This document shows, one piece after another, positions 48,258-60,580 of a stretch of DNA of 64,000 bases. Origin of the DNA: Vitellaria paradoxa (taxonomy: Eukaryota; Streptophyta; Magnoliopsida; Ericales; Sapotaceae). The translations under genes and the position numbers were made by a program. The DNA lies in the NCBI GenBank assembly GCA_019916065.1, contig CM034233.1, positions 16,347,009 to 16,411,008 on the forward strand, written 5' to 3'. Below the pieces are notes generated by a model. The model did not search any database, was not told the DNA's origin, and worked only from the letters and a program-made list of their open reading frames with translations. Position 1 is the stretch's first letter; each line of letters begins with the position of its first letter.

Positions 48258-49769
48258 GCTCATTATTTAATCAGTATTTGACTAAATATTGATGATTTTT
48301 TAATATTTAAAAAAATACTTTTAGTTAAGAAAATACTATTTGAAATGATGCTTTTAAAAAGTGCCTTTTAAAAGAGTATTTTTTAAAAACATTATTTGAA
48401 ATAGTATTTTCTAAATTTCTGCAATTTAAGTAATAAATTTTTTCCACATAACTCTATTAACACAACTACTAGTACAATAACAAACAAATATGAATCATGT
48501 GAACAAAATATATATATTTAAAAAATAAAAACAGTAATAAAACGTAAATTAAAATAATTATAATATTCATAAATGTGAAAAAAATAATAACATCGACCCA
48601 TATATAGTAAAACGACAAAACATCCATAAACTATTAAATTAATTTTATCACTAATCTAATGTATGTACTTAAATTTTCCTATTTGGATATATTTTCTTGT
48701 AGTTTTTTTTTTTATAAATTTGACTAACATACCCAAAAATTACTAAACAAAGAATAAAATCAAAATTTAGTATAAAAAGTCATATTAAACAAAAAAATAA
48801 ATTAAAAAATGAAAATTGATATTTTTTCAAAACCAACGCTTATTTTATTTTTATGCACAATCTAATTGGAAAAAAGTGGTCATTTATCAAAAAAAAAATT
48901 TTTTGGGGTCCGGAAACAAAAAGTCCTTGATTTTTTAGAAAGAGAAAACGGAGCACAGTGGAGAGAAAAAATGAGGTGGGAAGAAAGAAAGGGAGTCTAT
49001 TGACTTGCCATTCCGTGTATTGGTAGAATTTCAGGTTTCAGGGTTGCAGTGGGTTGATTAGGATATAATTGAATTAAATTTAATGGTTTTAATTCAATGT
49101 AATAAAATTAAATTAAAAATAAAAATAAAAGTTAAATAAAATTTAATTGGAAGATCATTAATGAAGAATATAAAAAGACACACCATATTAAAATGTAATT
49201 ACATCCTAATCGTTAATTGATCCACTGCAATCCTTGTAGTGAATTCTCCCATTACAGCCCCTGAAATCCGAAATTCAGTAACATTTTATCATTCTTCTCA
49301 TTCTCAGGGGTAAAACAATCCTGATATATGCAGCACACATTAGATTAGATTAGTAATTGCCTGATAATAGTTTATGAATTTTTAAATGAATGGATGTTGT
49401 TATTTTTGTTTATTTTTATAAATGTTTTAAATATTTTAACTTACAATCTATTACTGTTATTATTTTTTAAATAGGTATATTTTTACATAGTTTGTATTTG
49501 TTATTATTGAATTGGTAGTTGTAACATGAAATTGTTTTTGTTATTGTATTGATAGTTTATTAATTGGGATTATATAAAAAAATTATAAGAGTCTAAAAAA
49601 AAGTGTTTTCAGAAAAAAATGTTTTTAGAAAACTGACTGCTAAAAACACGCTTTTTAAAAGTGTTTTTTGAAAGTATATTTTTTTAATTAAAAATATTTT
49701 GTTACTATTAAATTTTTTTTAAACATTAAAAAAATTAATTTTCAGCCAAGTATTGATTAAATAATCAGC
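48258..49769. mobile_element. Possible long-inverted-repeat element containing a nested hAT MITE
   Basis: The left arm gctcattatttaatcagtat (from 48258) and the right arm attgattaaataatcagc (to 49769) are inverted. The similarity continues imperfectly inward for perhaps 100-150 bp on each side (aaaaagtg.cttttaaaa-like words in both). Arms that long with no gene inside suggest a Mutator-like or foldback element. No target-site duplication is visible because both flanks are homopolymeric, so the borders and class are tentative. Confidence 0.4.
49026..49277. mobile_element. hAT-type MITE, family copy 2, 236 bp
   Basis: The element spans 49034-49269. The flanks are gaatttca (49026-49033) and gaaattca (49270-49277), an 8-bp duplication with one change. 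The ends ggtttcagggttgcag and cccctgaaatcc are inverted. Its reverse complement aligns along its length with the element at 12686-12932, including the gcagtgg.t.aatta and gtgtctttt.atat.cttcattaat blocks. Confidence 0.8.
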
Positions 49770-50063
49770 GAAAAAAAAAAAAAAAATTGTTTTGGATGTG
49801 CCCAAGCGCCCCTATATTAAGCCGTTCCAAATCCAACTTATGGCCATCCAATTCAATTTCACCGTCAGTCAGAGCCTTTGGTCGGTGCGGTTAGCTCCGT
49901 GTTTTCTACGGACTCTGCTGCCTTTGTTTCTCCGGGAAGTGAGAAAGAGAGAGAGAGCGCAGCCGAAGGTATCGAGGGTTGATCAGATAAATTGCTGTAT
50001 GTCAGTGGAGTACTACGGTGATAAATACTACGGCGGTTTCAGTGAGCTCGCAAACCCATTGCA
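49770..50063 (+). promoter_or_regulatory. Upstream region and leader of the copper amine oxidase gene
   Basis: A weak TATA-like tatattaa lies at 49813-49820. A purine-rich gagaaagagagagagagcgc stretch at about 49938-49958 looks like part of a 5' UTR. The open frame at 49792-50208 is in a different frame from the oxidase and has no recognisable product. The exact transcription start cannot be told. Confidence 0.4.
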
Positions 50064-50698
50064 ATGGCCGCAACTGAGGAAAAAGCGACGCCTCTCCTCC
50101 GTAACGCTGCTGCTCCGGCCGGGAACGTCTCTCAGGATTGGAGCGTACCCTCTGTTGATCCTTCCAACGATCAGGTCCATCGCAACAGAGCTTCCTTGGC
50201 GACGTTGATTCGTCCCGTTGATTCCCCCCCTCCTCCTTCTACAAATCCTACTCCTTCCAAAGGTACCCCTCTCTATGTGTATCTGTATACACATTTATTT
50301 GTATTTATACATGGATGTATACATTTATCATTGGTAAAATAAAAACTTTTTAGTAGTGGTAAAAGAAACTTCCAAAGGTAACCCCTCTCGTTTGTAGTTG
50401 AGAATTGGAGGATGAAAGAGAGTTAATTGAAAATATGCGAGAGTCGAGACGGTCTACTCATTAGGGAGATCCAGCTGATTCTATCGCCACTTTGTTGGTA
50501 CTCTTTTTTACTGAAGAGAAAGATTTGTTTTCTTTTTTTTTTTAATGGACGGTCGGGATTTCGAATGGTGATTGTCCTCACTTTGTTGCCGGTCGATGTG
50601 AAAATGGAGGAGGAAAAAAAGATGAAAAACGATTCTTCTGATGGGTATCGGTTTTGGGTTTCAAAACAAATGAAATACTCGATAATTTTTCTTTAAGC

Positions 50699-50730
<32 letters not shown>

Positions 50731-53700
50731 GGTCAAAGAAGTCAATTTAATTGATCGGGCAGATTGTCTGGTTAATGTAATTTTGATCTTATATGTCTAT
50801 TCCATTTCGTCACTGTGAAATTGTATTCCTGAATTCTAGATTTTATAGCCACTTCTTTTCTTAGTTGTTCTATGTGTTGAATTGGACTGGTATTTCTGAT
50901 ATTGTTGATTAATTTTTATTTTTGGCATGAACAGGACTTCCGGTTATGTTGAGGGCTCAAACTAGCCACCCTTTGGATCCTTTAACTGCTGCTGAGATCT
51001 CAGTGGCTGTGGCAACTGTTAGGGCCGCTGGAGCAACTCCAGAGGTTTTTTTTTTTTTTAATCATTTTTTCTTCTCCTGTAATGGGTTTGGATTACAGTG
51101 TAACAGGGAAGTGTTCCTTTTTTAACCCACTCTTCTTGTTGACATGATTAGGTGAGGGATAGCATGCGATTCATTGAAGTGGTTTTGTTGGAACCAGATA
51201 AACATGTAGTTGCTTTGGCAGATGCATACTTTTTCCCTCCTTTTCAACCTTCGTTGCTACCCAGAACTAAAGGTGGACCTGTAATTCCTAGTAAGCTTCC
51301 TCCAAGGCAAGCTAGGCTTGTTGTTTACAATAAAAAATCAAATGAGACAAGCATATGGATTGTTGAACTGTCTGAAGTTCATGCTGTGACTCGAGGTGGC
51401 CACCACAGGGGAAAAGTTATTTCATCCAAAGTTGTGCCCAATGTTCAGCCTCCTATGGTATATACTTTAATACCTATTTCCTCAACTTATGTTTGTAGTT
51501 TTTCTGTTCCTCATTCAACATCCAAGCAAAATCCAAGTGAAAATGTTGTCAAGTTCATTTGAATGAGTGGCAACATTTGGGTTAGCTGTTTGCACTTGGT
51601 TTCCAAAAGATGTAGAAGATTAAGCGTCGATGGGGAGGTTAATGTGGTGTGTTTTGACCTACTTGTATTATAGTTGGAGTGCGGACACTTGGATACACAC
51701 AGACACATATATGCACTAAACAAACCCTTGTTGGAAGTATTATTGCAACCCCTGCTTAGTAACGAGCTAATGTTTGTATTATTGGTTTATTGAATGTAAA
51801 ATTTAGTTAATGTGTGTCTTGTTTTTTGATTTTGAAATCAAAGGATGCTGTGGAATATGCTGAATGCGAAGCTGTGGTAAAGGACTTTCCTCCATTTCAG
51901 GAGGCAATGAAGAGGAGGGGTATTGAGGACATGGATCTTGTAATGGTAGATCCCTGGTTAGTTGCCACATTCTGTTCTGTCACATATATATGTGACATTG
52001 TATGCTCTTTATGTATGTCTTGTGCTCTTTTTTATGGTCTGGCGTGTAAACTCTTTTTACAGGTGTGTTGGTTATCACAGTGAGGCTGATGATCCAAGCC
52101 GCAGACTTGCAAAACCACTTATCTTTTGTAGAACTGAGAGTGATTGCCCCATGGAAAATGGTTATGCTCGACCAGTAGAAGGAATTTATGTTCTAGTTGA
52201 TATACAAAATATGGTGGTGATTGAATTTGAAGATCGTAAACTTGTTCCTCTGCCACCAGCTGATCCATTGAGAAATTATACTCCTGGTGAATCAAGGGGA
52301 GGTGTTGACCGAAGTGATGTGAAACCCCTACATATTATTCAGGCTGAAGGTCCAAGCTTCCGTGTTGATGGGCACTTTGTTCAATGGCAAAAGGTCTTTG
52401 ATTGTGTGTCCCTGATTTATCTCGGCATATTCAACACTTCATATTGATCACTTTATTTATTGTCGTTGCTATTTTGCAGTGGAATTTTCGTATTGGTTTC
52501 ACTCCGAGAGAAGGTTTAGTTATTTATTCTGTTGCATATGTCGATGGTAGCAGAGGTCGGAGACCTGTGGCCCACAGATTGAGTTTTGTGGAGATGGTGG
52601 TCCCTTATGGTGACCCAAATGATCCACATTACAGGAAGAATGCATTTGATGCAGGGGAAGATGGGCTTGGTAAAAATGCCCATTCTCTTAAGAAGGTCTG
52701 ATAACTTTCTATTATGCTTCTTATATATATTTTTTACATAGCAAGTCTGAGTTTTATTGTAAAAGTTTCCACCTAACAAAATTTTGTATTTGCAGGGATG
52801 TGACTGTTTAGGCTATATCAAATATTTTGATGCACACTTCACAAATTTCACTGGAGGTGTTGAAACAATTGAAAATTGTGTTTGCTTGCATGAAGAGGAT
52901 CATGGAATCCTATGGAAGCATCAAGATTGGAGAACAGGGTTAGCTGAAGTAAGGAGGTCAAGACGGCTAACTGTTTCATTTATATGTACTGTGGCTAATT
53001 ATGAATATGGGTTCTACTGGCATTTTTATCAGGCAAGTTAGTGATTCATTTTTTTATTTTTTATTTTTTTTTGCTTGATTTGGTAGATTGTTCCCTGCAT
53101 CATCTTTTAGCTTCCTTCAAATGTTGCAGCACCCACTGAGCAGTTTAATGTGGCTTGAATCCACCTAAATGAGTTCAGTGGTTATCTCTGCATCATGAAT
53201 CCATTTGTTGTTTTGATCTATTGGGATTGCTGTTTCCAGTTTGCCATAGCTTTGTTTAGCTTTTTTCTGTGGGATTTTATTTTATTTTATTTATTTTTTT
53301 AGGAGACCGAGATTCTTTGTGAATCATGATATGGTTATATTGTTCCTGTTGCAGGATGGAAAAATTGAAGCTGAGGTTAAGCTCACAGGAATTCTCAGTT
53401 TAGGAGCTCTCCAACCTGGGGAGGTCCGAAAATATGGGACAACTATTGCTCCTGGACTATATGCTCCTGTCCATCAGCACTTTTTTGTTGCCCGTATGGA
53501 CATGGCAGTTGATTGTAAGCCTGGTGAAGCACACAATCAGGTGAACATTCGAGATATTTGGATCTTTTCCTTATCAATTTTCAATTTTTCAGCTGGTATT
53601 GGTTGATTTATAAAGTTTACAACATGCATATATTGGTTAAAATTTTAATATGGTATTATATTGAACCTTTGCAGTCACTTTCAGAAATTAGAGGTTCACA

Positions 53701-56700
53701 TATTATTGGAGTCCTTTACCTTGAGTCTCATTAGTGGCTTCATCATTGATAATTGTATGGCTAAATAATAACCATTGTATTTGCAAGCCTGATTAGAAAA
53801 GGTAAAAATTACTTGATAATCACTTTTTAGACTACTCTCTGACTGGGGGAAAAAAAGGTTGTCAATCCTGTTGAAAGCTATTAGTTGTCTTCAATTGTGA
53901 TCATATTCTTTATCTTGTATGACATACATTAGCAAACAAGGTAAGCTAAGTGGAAATCTTGCATGTTGTTCAGAAATCTCCTTTAATCTTTCAGTCCATT
54001 TAGAGTTTTGAAAGATCAAGTGTTTCTTCCTCTGTGATGAACTAAGCCGCTGTTTCTTCCATTTTGAGTAGCATAGCTGTGAGATGATCGAGCTACATTT
54101 AGAAATTAAGAGAGGATTAGTCATGTTTCCAATATGTGCAGTCTTAAATAACTAGAAAGTCCCTTCTATTCTCCACCCTTCCATTCATTTGTTTCTCCAT
54201 CATTACACAAAGGCAGAGGTGTGACATTACTCTGATTCAGAATCAAGGTAAAATAAGATTGGTTGTAAAGGTTTTGGTGGTTGTTGCCTGTTACTAGATT
54301 TGTGTTGATAATGGTTGTAGCGTGTTCTAGTTTCATTTTGTTTTGGGTAGCTGTCTCAAGTCTGGTGTTATAATTGTAGGTGTTGTTTGAGGGGCTGAAA
54401 ATCCTTTCTCATGTTTGCAGCATTATTTGTTAGACAGCACATATTGTGGGCTGAGTGAGACATCCCCTTTGCAAGCAGGGGTAAAGTAAAGTGCATTTGA
54501 CCCTCCCCATACTTGTGCCTTGAGCTTCCTTTTTCTACATATTGAGGGGCTGATTATTGAGTCTGCATTTCATGAGTTTAACTTCCTTGGAGCTCAATTT
54601 CTAGTCTGTTCCTTAAACCTTTGAGCCTTCTTGATGTTTTTGATGGTTAAGTTGTAATTGACGACCAACTACACTTGGGATGCATACTTCTCTAACATCT
54701 AAAGGGGGCCTAAAATTTCTTGCAGCCAAAAGCAGGTTGTCTTGCTCTATGCAAGCTGGGTTGGACGGGAATTTTGCAGTTACTAGTATGCCTGTAATAC
54801 TGCTATCTAGGATATTTTGGACCTCCTAGCCTATAAACTTGTGTTATAAGCTTCTCTAACCAAATAAAATAAAAAGGAAACCATAAAACTTGTTAGAGTG
54901 GTGCTGTTATTACTGTGCGACTCCGATCAAGTTATTGTTTTCGTAATTGATCCACTTGCAATATAGTCATATGTTTCTGTGGCCTATTAGCTTTTACGTA
55001 AATTACCTTTTTCTTTTTCAATGCATCACTAATTATGAGGAAAAGATCATTGCATCTACATGAACAGATGCATCACTATTTATGAAGAAAAAACATTGCA
55101 TCTATGCAAGCTTTGTATATAATACTTGTATTTCCTTGTTTTTAGGTTGTTGAAGTCAATGTTAAAATTGAAGAACCAGGAGACAAGAACATTCACAATA
55201 ATGCATTTTATGCTGAAGAAAAGTTACTCAAATGTGAATTGGAAGCAATGCGCGACTGTGATCCTCTATCTGCACGACATTGGATTGTAAGATAATTATC
55301 TTGCTTGAAAATTTTTAAGCTGCTGCTTACTCTTGTACTGTGCAACCTTATGTTCCTGTGCATGTTCTCTTATGAAGCAATTCATTATAATGTTCCTTTC
55401 AATACTAACTACATGCACAATATCTGGAGATGATGTCACTTTTTAAACCTTTGTTTGACAATCAATCTTTAGTTTCAGCTGTGAACTGTGAAGATCACAA
55501 GGAGTTGTCACTTTCCTGGATAGATAAGAATGCACCATTACTGGGCCAATGATTTGTAGTTTCACAACAGATTTTATGTGCAATATATGTTCTTTTCTTT
55601 TTTGCATTTCCGTCCCTTCTAATTGTGCTCTTGGCAATGGTATGGAACATCAGCTTCAGTTGTTAGGTTTCTGGATGAAGATATTTACCGTGTTGGGAGT
55701 TGCTTGCTTGATTATTTGGTGCATCAAGGTTATTAAGGGGGGTAAACCTTAGGTACATGTACCACAATGCCTTCATGGCCTGAAACTGTATTGTATGGTT
55801 AAATTTCACTAGTTCAACTTCTAACTGGGGGGATGTAATTTGGCTGCCAATCGTAGATAGCTTGACGAATAATAAGTAACTACCGTCTGTTGCTGCTGGG
55901 GGATTGCATTACTCATATTAAGGGTGCGTTTAGAGTGACAAAAAGTAAGATAAAATGAGATAATTTGTGGGTTCGTAATTCGTGCAGTAAGATAAAAAGC
56001 GAATAATATTTAGAAAATTTCAGTGATTTTTAGCAAACCAACGCACCCTAAATATGCATCTTGTTTCCTCCTTCCTAAAGCAGTTCCACATATAAGTTAT
56101 TCTTTTAATATTCTGTATCCCATATACATTGTACATGCTGGTCTGTGTTGAGAATCTTTCTAGTCATGGAAAGTAACTGTTGTTGGATAAGCTTATTTTT
56201 GTAGTGATTCATTATTATGCCTCCTACTTTGGATGTGAAGAAAGCTAGTTTGTATTGGCCTGCTTGATTTTTATTTTTTTTTTGGGCCTCATTTTGCAAG
56301 TGGAGTGCAGATATTTTTTCTTTCTAGTTCTTGATTGATTATTTGCTTTGTATAGTGATTATTATCATCGTATTCTGCTCCTTGTATCTTATGATACAAG
56401 ATAGGAGCATTTCCTTTCTTATAAAGAATTTGTGTTCTTGGATGAATTGCATAACTGATACATGCTATTCATGATTCAGATCAGAAACACAAGAACTGTC
56501 AACCGGAGCGGACAGTTGACAGGTTACAGGCTAGTACCTGGATCAAATTGTCTACCATTAGCTGGCACTGAGGCAAAATTTTTGAGAAGAGCTGCTTTTC
56601 TGAAGCACAACCTTTGGGTCACGCCTTATGGGCGTGATGAGATGTATCCTGGAGGAGAGTTCCCGAACCAAAATCCACGTGTCGGCGAGGGATTGGCTAC

Positions 56701-57260
56701 TTGGGTTAAGCAGAACCGATCACTGGAAGAAACTGACATAGTTCTTTGGTCAGTCTGCCCTTTAATTCCTGTACATATACCTGTTACCATGTTTTATAAC
56801 TGTTTCTCTTTGGATTATTGGATGCGAGTGTATTTTTTAAATAGATTCTGATCATGTTGTCAAAACTCTTACAGGTATGTATTTGGAGTGACGCACATTC
56901 CTCGCCTTGAAGACTGGCCTGTCATGCCGGTGGAACGTATTGGTTTCATGCTAACGGTATATATTCCACTCTCATTGTTGCAATATAAAATTGTTTGAAC
57001 GTTCATGAAAACATTCAACGTGTTTTAACGTTTCAACTCGTCACTTGTAGAAAACCTGATGATTAACAAACAATTTAAACTTCCAAGTCATCAGTCTCAC
57101 GTCCTGATATTGTTACTTTGCGCTGTTTATCGTGCAGCCGCATGGATTCTTTAACTGCTCACCTGCCGTGGACGTCCCTCCCAGCTTATGCGACTCAGAT
57201 ATGAAGGAAAACGGGGTCGTGACAAAGCCAATCCAGAACGGATTGCTTGCTAAGCTTTGA
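50064..57260 (+). CDS. Copper-containing primary amine oxidase, peroxisomal type (CuAO3-like)
   Basis: Twelve exons: 50064-50262, 50935-51044, 51152-51457, 51844-51956, 52063-52393, 52480-52695, 52796-53032, 53355-53540, 55146-55286, 56480-56748, 56875-56956 and 57138-57260. They join in phase into 2313 nt, 770 residues. All introns are GT-AG except the one after 53032, which starts GC (CAG|GCAAGT). The enzyme oxidises primary amines such as putrescine and spermidine to aldehydes, giving H2O2 and ammonia. Seen: the topaquinone motif NYE with Tyr494 ([15 protein letters not shown]), copper ligands His544 and His546 (HQHFF) and His710 ([15 protein letters not shown]), and a probable catalytic Asp437 (KYFDAHF). 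No signal peptide; the end LLAKL carries the PTS1-type signal AKL, pointing to peroxisomes. The start (gcaatggcc) fits a plant initiation context. Closest from memory is Arabidopsis At2g42490. Introns 8 and 9 exceed 1 kb. Confidence 0.95.
50699..50730. repeat. Compound (gt)n(at)n microsatellite in intron 1 of the amine oxidase gene
   Basis: About five gt units run directly into about eleven at units. Such a tract is length-variable and non-coding. Confidence 0.85.
55919..56051. mobile_element. Tourist/Harbinger-like MITE, 127 bp, in intron 9 of the amine oxidase gene
   Basis: The element spans 55922-56048, between TAA at 55919-55921 and 56049-56051. The ends gggtgcgtttagagtgaca and ...agcaaaccaacgcaccc are inverted. 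The core tgggttcgtaattcgtgcag and agataaaaagcgaat defines the family found in several other places in the window. It lies well away from the splice sites. Confidence 0.75.
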
Positions 57261-59511
57261 AACCTCTCAGGCTGTGAGCAAACTCCACTCTGTCGTGGGG
57301 GTGGTTTTATGTGATCAGTGTCGAATAGTTGTGCTTGGTTTTGGTGGTGGTGTTACTATTGCATGTATTTTAATTAGTCCAAAACTAATTAAAGTTTTAA
57401 CTTGCTATAATTGTTGATTGTGGGCCACAAATTGTGGCATGAAACATCCTATTTTATGGGCATTTGATTATTGCCATTGACGCTATTTCTATTTATGCCA
57501 AGTTTGTTTGATTCTTCATCTGAAAGTTGATGCCTGGAAAATATTTACTGGGCGGGAATTGATGATGTCCTCCCCATGTATTGCATCCTAATGCATCGAT
57601 TCCATGACAAGGAAAGAATCATAAGATAAATACGCGAAGAACATAACAAATAAATGAGCGTGCTTTGATTAATGGCTGACGATGAGCTTGGTTTGGTTCT
57701 TTCTGCTGATGCTATTGCTGGTTTGGGGCCTCTTGTTTATTTGTTTTGTTATGTTGGTTTGGTATTATTAAAATCTTTTGTCACCGGCAAACAGATCCTA
57801 ATGGCCAATTGGCCGCCAAGACAAAAGACTGCATGGAGGGTACCCCCATGTTCCCTCTAGAAATTTCATGGTTGCTCGGGAAGGCCCCGAATGTATATAT
57901 ATGTCTTCATTGATTCTTCTTCAAAATGACAAAAATAAAATAAAAAAAAATCCACTTTTGCGTAATGATTTTGGCTGTTATTTTGACTTCAGAGTCTGTG
58001 GTGGGCTTTCATTGGGACAAAAAAGTTTGACTTGTCACTAAATGAAGATTGAGGGATTTGAGCTTAAAAAAAAAAAAAAAAAAATTTATTAGTGTTTTTA
58101 AGAGCCCTTTTCTCCTAAGGTGCACACCGTTGATTTGTTTTGGTTTGGTGGTAAATTTGAATTAGATGGCAAGTGATCAACCGTAATTAAACTATTTAAT
58201 TTAGAAATTGAAAAAAAAAAAAAAAGAAATCAAATCATTAATTTTGGTTTGGTTTGAATTGTTCTGTTTTTTTAATCTTTCAAATCAATCGTAACTAAAT
58301 TGTTAATTAAAAAAAAAAAACACATTATCATACCAAAACGAATCGGTTTGAACCGGTGGGTTGTTGACCTTTACTTTCTCATGTAATTTCACTCAAAATT
58401 GATGCACCGAAACCCTGCCGGGAGTTGATTTTAATTTGTTTTCTATAATTCTTTCATTATCTCCAAAAATATGGAGATTTTCTCGTCTAATTCTTCTTAA
58501 TCTCCAAAATATTCATGTGATCTGAAAAATGTGCAAGGAAAAGTGATTATCATTTATACTATTCTTATTTTGCTTAACTTGTGTATTTGGAATCTGGGGA
58601 TTTAGTGAGAGAGATAAAAAGAGTGAATTAGTTAAAAAAAAAAAGAAAAAAAAAAAGAAGGAAATATGAAATTTTAAATGTATATTTTCAGTTGAAAGAT
58701 TAGAAAATATAAAAAAACATCCAAGGAAAAAAATTAGTTTTTTGATTTTTCTAAATTTTATATTTTTGTCATTTTATTTTTTGTCACAAATAAAATAAAA
58801 AAATTAAAATTATTAGAATTATGTAAAGACAGTATGTCTATTATTTTAAAATATTTAACTCATCAAAATATTTTAAAATTATAAAATTACCATCTTCACA
58901 TATTTTAAGGTCTTCTTTGGTAGCATTCATATTTATCCTTTTTTTTTGTTCATATTAGTAAATTTTTGAAAACCAACAACAAAAAGATGTATGATAAAAC
59001 TTGTTTTTATTTTTTTTTTGTTGCAAAAAAAAAAAAAAAAATTGAAAACTTAGACAGAAAAACATAAATAAAAAAATTATATTTTGTTAATTTTAATATT
59101 TTATTTATTTTTATTGCATCATATTAAAATAAATTATTCTAATACGTAATACAATATAAAGATTTATTTTATTAAATTTAAAAATAATAATTCATGTTTC
59201 AAATGATTTATTTCATTAAACTAAAATTATTTTTAATAGATAATCATTGCATACTAAGATATTTATTATAATTTAGAATAATAATTTATTAAAATGATTT
59301 ACTTATTAAATTAAAATTCTTTTTAATTAATAATAATTAAATATTAAACTATTTTATTTTATTAAAATTAAAACTAGTATTAAAATAATAATTACTATTA
59401 AAATGTTTTATTCTATTAGATTAATAAATTTTAATAATTTATTATTAAATTATGTTATTTATTAGTATATATTATTAAAATTAATTGTTATTAAAATAAT
59501 ATTTTATAACA
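57261..59511. other. Intergenic region after the amine oxidase gene
   Basis: The first few hundred bases should be the oxidase 3' UTR. After about 58080 the DNA is AT-rich with poly-A runs, and no gene is supported. A 62-codon frame at 57672-57860 (MADDELGLVLSADAIAGLGP...) has a hydrophobic middle but no recognised family, and it may lie in the trailing region of the oxidase transcript. Confidence 0.4.
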
Positions 59512-60203
59512 TTAGGGCACGATTGGATAGTGCTAAAATTTTAGGGGGATAAGTTTTAGAGGGGGTATAAGATAAGAGGGGGTATTATTTTTAAAGGGTT
59601 GGCCCACATTGATGTGATGTTTATGGAGGGGGATAACTTTTGACTTGATTTGGATGTTTTATAAATAAGAAGGGGTGAAGAATGAAAAAATCAATTAAAT
59701 GACTCTTTTGCCCTTGTGGTATTCTAAACTTGGTTACTTATTAAATTAAATATTAAATTACAAAACCCACTCTATTTAATTATTTTTGGACAATTTGAAG
59801 TTATATTATTTATTTCATTGAAAATTTAATTTTTTATAAATTTATTTAAATTTTTTTTAAATATGTATTTTTGAATAGTTAGTTATTATCTAATTTTTTT
59901 AATTATGTTTATTTTGACTTGTTGGCATATCTATTATTTTTTTTATTAGCATTATATTTATTTTAATCAAATTAACAATACCATTAACGAAGGTTAAAAA
60001 TGTCAAAAATTTATCTACTTGAAGGGGGATAATTTTTAACTAGCCCAAACCCTAGCTAAAAATTATCCCCCCGCGGGGGCTAAATTTAATACCGCGCAAA
60101 ATCAAAACCGGGGAAGAATCAGCTGCCAAACCAAGCAAAACATGCGGGACCCACGGGTAAAATTTATGCCCCCGTGGTTTAGCGGCATCCAATCGGCCTG
60201 TTA
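59512..60203. mobile_element. PIF/Harbinger-like non-autonomous element, 686 bp
   Basis: The element spans 59515-60200, between TTA at 59512-59514 and 60201-60203. The left end gggcacgattggatagtgct continues aaaattttagggggataa. The right end inverts to caggccgattggatgccgct followed by aaaccacgggggcataaa. The terminal inverted repeats of about 38 bp share gattggat, gctaaa and ggggg.ataa. The right half has GC-rich blocks (ttatccccccgcgggggct at 60063-60081). No transposase frame. Confidence 0.75.
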
Positions 60204-60580
60204 AGTTAATTAATTTAAATATATTTTATTAAATTCAATTAACTTATATTTTTAATAACATTGTGTATTTTATTTAAATTAAATTAATTACTGTAAATTA
60301 AATTAGATTACAAAACATATTTTTAGTTATTATTCCAGAGAAAAATGGTAACTAAAATAAAAAAATTAAAATAAAAACAGTTAAATTAAATAAAAATTAT
60401 AAATATTATCCCGTGCACCTTAAATTATTTTTTTTTCTTGAACTAATTTAATCCGTCAAATTAAGTCAAAAATTTTAATTTGTTAGTGGGATTTATACAA
60501 ATCCTCAACCACCCCCCCCCCCCCCCCCAAACTTAAATAACTAGTTCAAATCCCCCCTTTCTCTCTAATAACTGTCTATT
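60204..60580. other. Intergenic AT-rich DNA with a C17 tract
   Basis: No gene supported. An uninterrupted run of 17 C lies at 60512-60528. Confidence 0.5.

Noticed and set aside
49792..50342. Frames overlapping amine oxidase exon 1
   Set aside because: Out of frame with the oxidase, whose exon chain from 50064 joins correctly; these are shadows.
57672..57860. 62-codon frame with a hydrophobic segment downstream of the amine oxidase
   Set aside because: No family recognised and probably within or just after the oxidase 3' UTR.
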